64,000 nucleotides of DNA from the NCBI GenBank assembly GCA_963772595.1, contig CAVYXZ010000016.1, positions 682,001-746,000 of the forward strand, given 5' to 3'. Positions within the stretch are counted from its first letter, which is position 1, and the number at the start of each line of letters is the position of its first letter. The DNA comes from CAVYXZ01 sp963772595 (GTDB lineage Bacteria > Chloroflexota > Anaerolineae > Aggregatilineales > Phototrophicaceae). Positions 32,995-42,590 of this stretch are shown piece by piece. The notes under the pieces were generated by a model. That model was given only the letters and a program-made list of their open reading frames with translations, was not told where the DNA came from and made no database searches. The position numbers were made by a program, and so were the translations under genes.

Positions 32995-35509
32995 ATGATG
33001 ATCCAGAAATATCTCCGCGCGGCGATCAGCAGTCTCTTGTTGATTTTGCTGTCGCTCACCGGCAGCGCGGTGCTGTCACAATCAGGCGACTCGATGGTGC
33101 GCTTTGTCCACGCCATCCCAGGCGCATCGCCCATCGACGTGTACGTAGACGGTGAATTGACCGTTCGTAATATCGCGCTTGGGGCCGCATCCAACTACAT
33201 CAACATGCCCGCCAGCCAGCATCAGATCACTGTGACCTCAACCGGCACCACCACGCCGCTCTGGGAACAGCAGTATACGCCCGGCGCAGGCAAGGCCGAG
33301 ACGCTGGTCGCTTCCTCGGTGGAAGAACCGATCACCTTCACCGCCTTCGAAGACCTGCTGGAACCTCTGCCGCCGGGCAAGGCGCGCTTCACCGCGATCC
33401 ATGCCATCTCCGACAGCGGCCCGGTGGATGTCGTCCTGGATGATGGACGGCCCCTCGTGCTCGGACAGACCTACAACACGCCTTATGGTACGCTGGACAT
33501 CCCGGTATTCAACTACAGCATGGCTGTAACGCCAACTGGCGGCGACATTGCCTCCGCCATTCTGAACATTGACGAAGTACCGCTGAATTCCGGCGCGTCC
33601 TACATGCTGCTGCTTTATGGCCGTGCTGCTAACCCGCAGTACACTCTGCTCTCCACGCCGACCCATCCTGCGGCGGACAGCGACGGTTTCCTGAAATTCG
33701 TGGATGCCGCAGCCGACTCACCGGATGTCGATGTCTACCTGACCGGCAGCGATGCTGACAGCGCGACCCTGGTGGCCTCGCTCAGCAGCCCGACCGGCAG
33801 TGCCAGCACGACCGACTACATGGCACTCCCCTCAGGAGCCTATAGTGTCGAACTGCGCAGCAGTGACACACAGGAATCCCTGTTAAGCGAGACCGTGAAC
33901 ATCGATGCAGGCGCATACAGCAGCGCCGTGATTAGCGGCCCGGCGGATGCCCCAGCGCTGAACGTGCTGGCTGACAACCTCGCCATGATCGCGCCTGACG
34001 AAGCGCTCATCCGCGTGACCAATGCGTCCGCAGATGACAACGTGTCGGCCTCGCTGGGTAACGGTGTCATCCTTGCTAACAGTCTGGCAGCGGGAAGCAG
34101 CAGCGACAGTGCCGCGACCGCGCCGGGCACCCTCAGCCTGATCGTCTCGAGCGCCAGCGCCGGGATGACTACCCTGCCGGAGCAGGATTTCTACGGCGGC
34201 GTTTTCTACGACATCCTGACCTTCGGCGATTCGGTCGTCCTCAGCCAATCTGCAATTGCGCAGGGGATCGGCAGCGCCCCCGGTGCCGCTGAGTCGATGC
34301 TGGTGGCTGCACAACCCACCGCAATGCCGCCCACAGCGACCCCGGCTGAAGCCGTACTGGCGACCGCAGCGCCGGTTGCAACGGCAGCGCCTGCCGAGAC
34401 AGTGGCACCGCCCGCACCGACTATCGCGCCGGTCATCATCCCAACCAATGCTCCCATCACCGGGCGTGTGTTTAACCTGAACGTCGATGCTAATTTGCAG
34501 CTCCGCCAATATCCGAATGCCAACGCCCTTTCGCTCGGCACGGTGCCCTTCGGCACGGTCCTGATTGTGAACGGACGCGAAGGCGCGCTGGAGGACATCC
34601 CGCGCAGTTCCACGCCCATACCGGCGGACTACAATTACGTAGACCCGGTCTCCTTGTTGACTGATGATAAGGAAGACCTGAATCCCTGAAGAGACCTGGC
34701 TCAGTGTCACCTACGATACGCCTGATGGCGGCACGATTGACGCCTGGGTACGCGCAGACTTCGTCGATGTCCGCGATGACAAAGGCGAGAAACTCGCCCT
34801 GCGGGATCTGGACACTGTTGCCGGCAATCTGCCCGGTGAAGCTCGTAACACCGACATCACGCCGCCGCCGGTGCCGGAAGACGTCGTGACCGTGACGGTT
34901 GTCAACCTGGACGCGACGGCAAACCTGAACGTCCGCCGCACGCCGGAGACCACCAGCGAAGTCCTGGCGCAGCTTCCGCTGGGCACGACGGCTCAGTTCG
35001 TCGGCCTGGACGAGAACGGCGAATGGGTCTTCCTCAGCTACTCCGCCAGCGATGGCACCACCGTCACCGGTTGGTCGAGCATCGACTTCCTGGATTTCTC
35101 CTATAATGGCCGCGCAATCGACCTTGCGGAACTGGCGCAGCGCGGGCTGATGAACACCGTAGACCTCAGCCGCCGGGGCGAGAAAACCATCGGCGCGCCG
35201 CCGGTCATCGCTGCAACGGTCGATCCAACGATTGACGCTGTTGTGGCGACCGTCGCCCTGGATCCTGGTGCGAACCTGAACCTGCGCCGCTCGCCGGATG
35301 TCAACGCCGAGGTCCTGGCGCAGATTCCCAGCGGCACGCGCGTGATCGTCACCGAGCGGACCGCCGACGGACAGTGGCTCCACGCCACTTACGAAGGCGC
35401 AGACGGCTGGATCGCCGCGAGAACCGACACCGCCGTCTTCGTGACCCTCTCCTTCAACGGCGCGCCTTACGAGATCAACGACGTACCCGTTGCCGCTGAG
35501 GGTTCATGA
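32995..35509 (+). CDS. Secreted DUF4397 protein with three SH3-like domains (one frameshift)
   Basis: About 838 residues when one extra C in AATCCCTGAAG (34685-34687) is removed. An N-terminal signal segment (ISSLLLILLSLTGSAVLSQS) leads to a DUF4397 domain: MVRFVHAIPGASPIDVYVDG, repeated in diverged form as FTAIHAISDSGPVDVVLDDG, LKFVDAAADSPDVDVYLTGS and IRVTNASADDNVSASLGNGV. An Ala/Pro/Thr-rich linker (about 440-500) follows. Three bacterial SH3-like repeats end the protein: NVDANLQLRQYPNANALSLG, DATANLNVRRTPETTSEVLA and DPGANLNLRRSPDVNAEVLA. DUF4397 is of unknown function; SH3b domains often bind cell wall. RBS GGAGG lies upstream of ATG 32995. It lies 41 nt after ahcY and ends at a clear terminator. 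Confidence 0.85.
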
Positions 35510-35535
35510 TCTAAACGACACCTCACAGACAGCCG

Positions 35536-35569
35536 AAGTCCTGCGAATCGCCGCAGGACTTTTGCTTTT
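35536..35569 (+). terminator. Intrinsic terminator after the DUF4397/SH3 gene
   Basis: The 10-bp stem AAGTCCTGCG / CGCAGGACTT (35536-35545, 35552-35561) with a 6-nt loop is followed by TTGCTTTT. It separates the two DUF4397 genes transcriptionally. Confidence 0.92.
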
Positions 35570-35625
35570 CCCACTTATTCACCTGTACAATGGGCAGCAG
35601 GATCAGGTTTGAACAGAGGTACTCT

Positions 35626-37735
35626 ATGCGGCAATTTGCAGCATTGTTCCTGCTCACTTTTGCGCTCACGGCCTGCGCGTCTCAAACAGTAGTCAGTACG
35701 CCAACCGCGACGGCTACCGAGACCGCGACGGTCACCCTGACGCCCACCATCACCAATACACCGCTGCCCACACCCACCTCACGGCCCAGCGCCCTGGAAC
35801 TCACCCGTGCTAACGACCCGGCGCAGCAGGCTTACGTCAGCCTGGTCAACGCCGTCCCGGAACTGATGGCGGTCGATGTCTACGTTGAACGTCTGGCAAT
35901 CGCCACGAATCTGAATTATGGCCGCAGCACACAGTCCAGCGGTCTGGTGGCCGGTGACTATCAACTTCGGGTCGTGCCCAACGGCACCCGCCCGGATGAG
36001 GGACCGCTCTATTACGATGGCACGCTGTCGGTCGGCGGTGGCACCTCGTCGCTGCTCCTGCTGACCGGCACGCCGGAAGCCGTTTCGCTGACGGTGCTGC
36101 CGCTTTCGCGCGATTCTCTGGAACATAATCAGGCACGTGTCAGCGTCGTCAACGCAGCTTCTATCGGCGCACCGATCACAGTTATGCAGAACGGCAGCCC
36201 GCTCACCGAACCTCTGGCCTTTGGCACAGCCAGTGGCGGAATCATTCTGCCCGCTGGCGATACGACTCTCACCTTCAGCGATGGAACCGCAAATGTCGCC
36301 AGCGATCCCCTGAGCCTCAGCGAGCGCTACGCCTACACGTTGATCCTGGTCGGCAGCACACCGGACAACATGAACGTCATCGAACTCAGCGAGCGAATGC
36401 ACGGCTATGCGACCATGCGCTTTATCAACGCAGCGCCGCAGATGGGGTCGATGGATATCTATCTGGATCAACAAGCGCTAATTACTACCCTCGATTACAC
36501 CCGCAGCACCGACCGTCAGGCTCTGCCCGCCCGTAGTTACACGGTTGAAGTCTACGCCGCTGGCTCAGATCCGAGCCAGGTCGAAGCGCTCCTGAGCCAG
36601 CCGGTCAGCCTGAACGAAGACGATACACTGACGCTGCTGCTGGTAGGACCGCCGCAGAGTTTACGGATTCTTCAGTATCACGAAGACACCTCTCCCACCA
36701 GTCCTTACGAGGCGCGAATCGCCTTCGTCAACACCCTGCCCGACGTAGCTGATGCGCGTATCGAGACGCAAAACGGCATCCTGTCTCCCGTAGGAGATAT
36801 TTTCTACGGCCAGCCGCCACGCAGTGCGGATTTACTGGCGGCCACCTACCGCTTCGTCTGGATGAAAATCGAAAACAACCAGCCTACCGACGCGGTCGAG
36901 ATCGCCTTAAACGTGGAGTTAGAGCCGGGCTTCAATTATCTTTACATGATGACAGGCCGCCTGGGTGAAGTGCCGCCGGTCATCCTCAGTGACCGTGTCG
37001 GCATCGACGAAAGCCTCGTGAACGTCCCGATGGGTGTCAACGCCGACGCCAACACCAGAGATTCCCACGCGCGTTCGCTTTGTCAATGCCATCAACGGCA
37101 GCCTGCCACTGGACGTTGCCATTGACGGCCAACTGGTCTTTACCGGTCTGTCTTACGGCGATACAACAGCCCTTGTTCCAGTCAGCGATGGCGACCACAC
37201 TATCGAGATGCGCCAGAACGGCGAAGTCCTGCTGATGGGCCGCGATATGCCCTTCCTGCCCGCGACCCCCTACACCATTCTGGCGTATGGCTTCGGTACC
37301 GAACCGGTCGAACTCATGCAAATTGACGATTCGCAGATTGAAGCCGCCGCCTCTGCGCCCAGTCTGCGTCTGATAAACGCCAGCGTCTATGGCGAAACCC
37401 ACTTCGGCCTGGCGCAATCGAATGCGCAAAGCGGCAGCGACGACCTGAGCGTGTTTAGCGATTCGCCCACTGGCGAAAACAATCGGCAGTCCCTGGCCTA
37501 CGGCATCAACCGGGTCCCGAATGCAAACGATATTCTGGGCCGCGCTGTGTCCGATGTCGGGCTGGCCCCACCAGGACCCCACGATCTCTACGTCATTGAT
37601 GACACCCTCAACATGGTTGCCATGATTGTGCGCGGGGTCAATCTGGCACCGGGCCGCCACTACGACGTGATCGCCTACCAGAACCGGGATAGTATGTTAG
37701 TCGAAGGTTTCGCCGTCCGCTATCCTGATAGCTAG
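35626..37735 (+). CDS. DUF4397-domain lipoprotein (one frameshift)
   Basis: About 702 residues after joining frames near 37035. The N-terminus MRQFAALFLLTFALTACASQ is a lipoprotein signal with lipobox LTAC, then a Thr/Pro linker (TPTATATETATVTLTPTITN). The rest is tandem DUF4397-like repeats of about 100-110 residues, each opening like YVSLVNAVPELMAVDVYVER, RVSVVNAASIGAPITVMQNG, MRFINAAPQMGSMDIYLDQQ, IAFVNTLPDVADARIETQNG and VRFVNAINGSLPLDVAIDGQ. The shift falls just before the Pro/Thr linker STPTPTPEIPTR. Probably anchored on the outer face of the cytoplasmic membrane. Its function is unknown; it is a paralogue of the gene before it. Confidence 0.82.
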
Positions 37736-37788
37736 TATGCTATAATCCTGGCCTGTTATTCTGGCTCAGGAAAGGAGCAGCGAGGATT

Positions 37789-38727
37789 GTGCCTGCATTA
37801 ATCACTGGCGCGACAGGATTCGCTGGTCGCCATCTGATCGCCTATCTGGCCGCTAGTCAGCCCGATCTCGCCCTTCACGCCACCACGCTCGGCGGCGATC
37901 CACCTTTTGATACGCCTTCGGTCCAGACGCACACGGTCAACCTGACCAATCGAGATCACGTCCGTGACCTTATCGAGCAGGTTCGGCCCAGCCGGATTTA
38001 CCATCTGGCCGCCCAATCATCGCCCCGCTATTCCTTCATGGACCCCTGGGCCACCCTGGAAAACAATATCCGGGCGCAGCTTAATCTCTTCCTGGCCTGC
38101 CTGGATTTGCGGCTGACACCACGCATTCTCGTCGTCAGTTCCGCCGACATCTACAAACCCTCGGATCAACCTCTGACCGAGGACACGCCTTTCTACCCCA
38201 CCAGCCCCTACGCCGTGAGCAAAATTACGCAGGACATGCTGGCGCAGCAGTATTTCATCACCGATCATCTGCCGATTCTGCGCACACGCCCCTTTAACCA
38301 TACCGGGCCGGGCCAGGGCGAGGGCTTTGTCGCACCCGCCTTCGCCTTTCAGATCGCCCGCATCGAAGCAGGTAAGCAGGAACCGGTCATGCAGGTCGGC
38401 AACCTGGCAGCGGAGCGCGATTTTACCGACGTGCGCGATGTGGTGCGCGCGTATCACATGATCATCGAGCATGGCGAACCCGGCACCGCCTACAACATCG
38501 CCAGCACGATCCCCTACAGCATTCAGGAACTGCTGGATACCCTGCTCAGCTACAGCAGCGCTGCCATTGACGTGCAGGTCGATCCCGCGCGTATGCTGCC
38601 GGTTGACGTGCCGCTCAAAGTCGGCGATTACCAGCGGCTCAACGAGGCAACGGGCTGGCGACCAGAGATTCCTTTCGAACAAACGCTCAGCGATCTTCTC
38701 GAAGATTGCCGTCAAAGGAGTACATAG
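37789..38727 (+). CDS. rmd: GDP-6-deoxy-D-mannose reductase-like SDR
   Basis: An extended short-chain dehydrogenase, 312 residues. GITG-type NAD(P) site ALITGATGFAGRHLIAYL, YHLAAQSSPRYSFMDPWATL, catalytic Tyr/Lys in SPYAVSKITQDML, and RPFNHTGPGQGEGFVAPAF, which is typical of Rmd. It would reduce GDP-4-keto-6-deoxy-mannose, the product of the adjacent gmd gene, to GDP-D-rhamnose. The start is GTG 37789, preceded by GAGGA; -10 TATAAT lies at 37741-37746. It is the first gene of the glycan cluster, and gmd follows after 1 nt. The assignment to Rmd over other SDR sugar reductases rests partly on gmd. Confidence 0.85.
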   Translation: MPALITGATGFAGRHLIAYLAASQPDLALHATTLGGDPPFDTPSVQTHTVNLTNRDHVRDLIEQVRPSRIYHLAAQSSPRYSFMDPWATLENNIRAQLNLFLACLDLRLTPRILVVSSADIYKPSDQPLTEDTPFYPTSPYAVSKITQDMLAQQYFITDHLPILRTRPFNHTGPGQGEGFVAPAFAFQIARIEAGKQEPVMQVGNLAAERDFTDVRDVVRAYHMIIEHGEPGTAYNIASTIPYSIQELLDTLLSYSSAAIDVQVDPARMLPVDVPLKVGDYQRLNEATGWRPEIPFEQTLSDLLEDCRQRST

Positions 38728-38728
38728 T

Positions 38729-39699
38729 ATGGAGAAACGCGCCCTCATCACCGGTATCACCGGGCAGGATGGATCCTACCTGGCCGAATTCCTGCTGACG
38801 CAAGGCTATGAGGTCTATGGCATGGTGCGTCGCACCAGCACGCTCAATTTCGAGCGCATCCGCCACATTCAGGACGACATCACCCTGATTCCCGGCGATA
38901 TGCTCGACCAGACCAGTCTGATCCGGACCTTACAGCGAGATTCAGCCGCGCGAAGTCTATAATCTGGCCGCGCAGAGCTTCGTGCAAACCTCCTGGAGCC
39001 AGCCGGTCTTTACCGGCAACGTCACCGCGCTGGGGGTCACACGCATCCTGGATGCGATCCGCATGGTGAACCCGGAGATCCGCTTCTATCAGGCCTCCAG
39101 CAGCGAGATGTTCGGCAAGGTGCGCGAGGTGCCGCAGAAGGAAACCACGCCCTTTTACCCGCGCAGTCCTTACGGCGTCGCCAAAGTCTACGGTCACTGG
39201 ATTACCGTGAATTACCGCGAAAGCTACGACATGCACGCGACCAGCGGCATCCTCTTTAACCACGAAATCGCCGCGCCGGGGCCTGGAGTTCGTGACCCGC
39301 AAAGTGACGCACACCGTCGCGAAAATCAAGCTGGGCCTGACGAACGAACTGCGCATCGGTAATCTCGATTCGCAGCGTGACTGGGGCTTCGCGGGGGATT
39401 ACGTCAAGGCTATGTGGCTCATGCTTCAGCAGGACTCCCCTGACGATTATGTCGTCGCTACCGGCGAAACTCACAGCGTCGCCCAACTGCTGGAGGTCGC
39501 CTTTAGCTGCCTGGACCTCGACTGGGAACAATACACGGTCCAGGATGAGCGTTTCATGCGCCCGGCGGAAGTGGACCTGCTGGTCGGCGATGCCAGCAAG
39601 GCCGGGTCAGTCCTGGGCTGGGAACCCGCAGTGGACTTCCAGCAGTTGGTTCAAATGATGGTCGAAGCGGACTACATAGCCCTCAAACGAGAGCAATGA
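38729..39699 (+). CDS. gmd: GDP-mannose 4,6-dehydratase (two frameshifts)
   Basis: Converts GDP-mannose to GDP-4-keto-6-deoxy-mannose. The reconstructed protein has about 323 residues: KRALITGITGQDGSYLAEFL, MVRRTSTLNFERIRHI, PREVYNLAAQSFVQTSWSQP, FYQASSSEMFGKVREVPQKE, catalytic YGVAKVYGHWITVNYRESY, GILFNHESPRRGLEFVTRK, LGNLDSQRDWGFAGDYVKAM and the C-terminal RPAEVDLLVGDASKAGSVLG. Shifts lie near 38936 (before EIQPREVYNLAAQ) and at the extra A in GAAATCG near 39268. All catalytic segments are intact in the corrected reading, so I treat the breaks as indels. The stop overlaps the tatD start (ATGA). Confidence 0.92.
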
Positions 39700-40484
39700 C
39701 CTTGATTGACACCCATTGTCACGTCAATTTCGACGCCTACGACGAGGACCGTGCCCAGGTCATCGAGCGTGCTGCCCAGGTGGGCGTGACCCGCATCCTG
39801 AACCCCGGCGTGGATTTAGAGAGCAGTCGCGCAGCGATCCGACTGGCCGCCGAATATGAGGGCGTCTACGCAGCGGTCGGCGTGCATCCCAACAGTTCGG
39901 CGGGCCTTGAGACTCTGGATGGCCTGCGTTCGCTGGCTGCCGAGCCGAAGGTCGTCGCTATCGGCGAAATCGGCCTGGATTACTATCGTGATCACAGCAC
40001 GCCGCAGCAGCAGCGCCGCATCTTCGAAGCGCAGCTTGAACTGGCTGCCGCACTCGAACTGCCGGTCATCATCCATAACCGCGAGGCCAGTGACGATGTA
40101 CTCGACGTGCTGGAAAGCTGGACCGCCAGCCTGCCGGACTCGCTGCGCGAGCGCCCTGGTGTGCTGCATTCCTTCTCGGCTCCACAAGGCATCGCCGAGC
40201 GCGCCCTCGCCATTGGCTTCTATCTCGGCTTCACCGGACCCATCACCTTCAAGAAAGCCGAGGACTTGCGCCAGGTGGCCCGCAGGGTCTCGCTGGACCG
40301 CATCCTGGTCGAAACCGATGGCCCCTTCCTCACGCCGGTCCCCTATCGTGGCAAACGCAACGAACCCGCCTACATTCCCCACATCGTGACGGCATTGGCC
40401 GCGCTCAAACAGCTTACGGACGAGGCGATGGGCCAGCACACGACCGAGAACGCAGAGCGACTCTTCAACCTCCCCGATGCTTGA
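39696..40484 (+). CDS. tatD: TatD family metal-dependent hydrolase
   Basis: 262-residue amidohydrolase-like barrel of the TatD family (3'-5' exonuclease in characterised members). Metal ligands: LIDTHCHVNFDAYDEDR (HxH), AIGEIGLDYYRDHSTPQQQ (Glu), PVIIHNREASDDV (His), GVLHSFSA (His) and ILVETDGPFLTPVPYRGKRN (Asp, with the family's ETD.P.L.P.P.RG pattern). The ATGA overlap with gmd places it in the glycan operon, but its role there is unclear; it may be carried along only by position. Confidence 0.92.
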   Translation: MTLIDTHCHVNFDAYDEDRAQVIERAAQVGVTRILNPGVDLESSRAAIRLAAEYEGVYAAVGVHPNSSAGLETLDGLRSLAAEPKVVAIGEIGLDYYRDHSTPQQQRRIFEAQLELAAALELPVIIHNREASDDVLDVLESWTASLPDSLRERPGVLHSFSAPQGIAERALAIGFYLGFTGPITFKKAEDLRQVARRVSLDRILVETDGPFLTPVPYRGKRNEPAYIPHIVTALAALKQLTDEAMGQHTTENAERLFNLPDA

Positions 40485-40521
40485 TCGTGGAAAAGCGGCG
40501 AATTTTCAGTAGAATGACGGC

Positions 40522-41457
40522 ATGGACCTATCCGTAATCATCGTAAGCTGGAACGTGGCCGATCTGCTGGCCGCCTGCCTGTGCAGCCTCTACAGCGCCC
40601 TGGCCGCACAGCCTGCCCCGCCGCAGGTCGAGGTTATCGTGGTCGATTCCGCCAGCGATGATGGTACGGTCGCCATGCTGGCGCAGCGCTTCCCGAAGGT
40701 GAAGGTCCTGGCCCAGGTCGAAAACATCGGCTTCTCGCGCGGCAACAACATCGGTCTGTCCCAGGCGCAGGGCCGCCATATCCTGCTGCTTAACCCTGAT
40801 ACCGAGATCATCGGCAGCGCCCTCACCGACATGCTGGTTTACCTGGACGGGCATCCCGCCGTCGGCATTGTGGGGCCGCGCACCCGCAGCAGCGATGGCA
40901 GCACGCAGTCCACCCGCCGCCGCTTCCCGACGCTGGTGACCGCCTTCTTCGAAAGCACCTGGCTGCAAGCTTATGCACCGCGCACAGTGCTGAGGCGTTA
41001 TTACGTCGAGGATTATCCTGACGATGCCGAGACCCAGGTCGATTGGGTCCAGGGATCCGCGCTGATGCTGCGCCGCGCCGTTTATGAGCAGATCGGCGGC
41101 CTGGACGAGGGCTACTTCATGTTCTCCGAGGAACTGGATTGGTGCCGTCGGGCCAGAGACGCAGGCTGGCAGGTGGTCTACCTGGGCAGCGCCGAGATTC
41201 TGCATTACGGTGGGAAGAGCACCGATCAGGTCGTCGCCCAGCGGCATATCTACTTCCAGGAGAGCAAGCTGCGCTACTTCCGCAAGTTTCATGGCCCGCT
41301 CACGGCAAATCTGCTGCGAGTCTTCCTGCTGGCAACGTACACCGCTCAACTGCTGCTCGAAGGCGCAAAGGGCCTGATCGGGCACAAGCGCGCGCTGCGT
41401 CAGGAGCGCGTCCGGCAGTACTGGCAGGTCCTGCGCTCCGGCCTGAAAGTCAGCTAA
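40522..41457 (+). CDS. Glycosyltransferase family 2 (WbbL/rhamnosyltransferase-like)
   Basis: 311 residues with an N-terminal GT-A domain: LSVIIVSWNVADLLAACLCS, VVDSASDDGTVAML, NIGFSRGNNIGLSQAQG, LLLNPDTEI (DxD-like NPD), GPRTRSSDGSTQ, WVQGSALMLRRAVYEQIGG and FMFSEELDWCRRARDAGW. This pattern is common to rhamnosyltransferases such as WbbL, which fits a cluster that makes GDP-rhamnose, although WbbL uses dTDP-rhamnose; the donor is not proven. A C-terminal amphipathic or membrane part (LLRVFLLATYTAQLLLEGAK) suggests membrane association. A TAGAAT box at 40510-40515 lies 6 nt before the ATG. The stop overlaps the next start (TAATG). Confidence 0.88.
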   Translation: MDLSVIIVSWNVADLLAACLCSLYSALAAQPAPPQVEVIVVDSASDDGTVAMLAQRFPKVKVLAQVENIGFSRGNNIGLSQAQGRHILLLNPDTEIIGSALTDMLVYLDGHPAVGIVGPRTRSSDGSTQSTRRRFPTLVTAFFESTWLQAYAPRTVLRRYYVEDYPDDAETQVDWVQGSALMLRRAVYEQIGGLDEGYFMFSEELDWCRRARDAGWQVVYLGSAEILHYGGKSTDQVVAQRHIYFQESKLRYFRKFHGPLTANLLRVFLLATYTAQLLLEGAKGLIGHKRALRQERVRQYWQVLRSGLKVS

Positions 41458-42590
41458 TGCGCATCGGAATCATCACCGGAGAGTACCCGCCTATGCACGG
41501 CGGGGTCGGAGCCTACACCGAAATCCTAGCACGGCACCTGATCGTCGAGGGCCAGGACGTCCGCCTGTTCAGCACCCGTTCAGCCGAAAGCGCGGACATC
41601 CCCCTGACCTCACCGCTCAGACACTGGGGACCGGGCTGCCTCAACGCGGTTCGCCAGTGGGCCGCGCGTGAGAGCCTGGATATGGTCAATCTTCAGTTCC
41701 AGACTTCCGCCTTCAAGATGTCGCCCTGGGTACATTTTCTGCCTGAAGCCCTGGGCCCGACGCCGCTGGTGACGACTTTTCATGATCTCAACGCGCCTTA
41801 TCTCTTTCCCAAAGCCGGAGGCCTGCGCGCCTGGATCGTCAAGCGGCTGGCGCAGCGTTCCGCCGGGGTGATTGTCACTAACCAGGAGGACGCCACCCGG
41901 CTGGCGCATCTACCGCACTGCGTTCGGATCCCCATTGGCAGCAACATTCTGGCCCTGCTGCCGGAAGATTTCGATCCGCTGCGCTGGCGCAAGGCACACG
42001 GTCTGGCACGTGAGGCGTTCGTCCTTGCTCACTTCGGTCTGCTAAACGCCAGCAAGGGGCTGGATACTCTGCTGGAAAGCATGGTCATGCTGCGTGATTC
42101 TGGCGTTCCAGTACAACTCATCATCGTTGGCGGCAGCACCGGCAGCACCGACCCAACCAACGCTGCTTACAAACGCGAGATCGCAGCCTTCATTCAGCAG
42201 CACGGTCTGACGGACCATGTCTACAGTACCGGATTTCTGGAAGACGCCGCCGTCGCCGCCTATCTGCGCGGCAGTGACGCGGTTGTGCTGCCCTTTCGAG
42301 ATGGCGCGTCCTTTCGGCGCGGCAGCCTGATGGCCGCCATTCATTACGGTGCTGTCATCGTGACTACTCAGCCGCACGTGAACATTCCCGAATTTGTCCA
42401 CGACGGTAACATGCTCTTCGTGCCCGCTGACGATCCCGCCGCGCTGCGCGACTCGCTGCGGCAGATCCATGACTCGCCGCCGGAGCATTTGCGGCAGGGT
42501 GCGCTGCAGCTGGATCGCCACTTTACCTGGGATCAGATCACGGCGGATTATCTGGCCTGCTTTCGGGACGTCCTGGAAAATCGCGCATGA
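41457..42590 (+). CDS. Glycosyltransferase family 4
   Basis: A 377-residue GT-B enzyme. N-terminal domain MRIGIITGEYPPMHGGVGAY, VTTFHDLNAPYLFPKAGGLR and IVTNQEDATRLAHLP; C-terminal nucleotide-sugar domain LAHFGLLNASKGLDTLLESM, VYSTGFLEDAAVAAYLRGSD, VLPFRDGASFRRGSLMAAIH and a VTTQPHVNIPEFVHDGNMLF segment. The expected EX7E is modified (here DX6R-like around RDGASFRRG), as in several GT4 subgroups. The true start overlaps the GT2 stop at 41455-41457; longer upstream reading is a shadow of the GT2 gene. The stop overlaps the next gene (ATGA). Sugar donor and acceptor unknown. Confidence 0.9.
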   Translation: MRIGIITGEYPPMHGGVGAYTEILARHLIVEGQDVRLFSTRSAESADIPLTSPLRHWGPGCLNAVRQWAARESLDMVNLQFQTSAFKMSPWVHFLPEALGPTPLVTTFHDLNAPYLFPKAGGLRAWIVKRLAQRSAGVIVTNQEDATRLAHLPHCVRIPIGSNILALLPEDFDPLRWRKAHGLAREAFVLAHFGLLNASKGLDTLLESMVMLRDSGVPVQLIIVGGSTGSTDPTNAAYKREIAAFIQQHGLTDHVYSTGFLEDAAVAAYLRGSDAVVLPFRDGASFRRGSLMAAIHYGAVIVTTQPHVNIPEFVHDGNMLFVPADDPAALRDSLRQIHDSPPEHLRQGALQLDRHFTWDQITADYLACFRDVLENRA

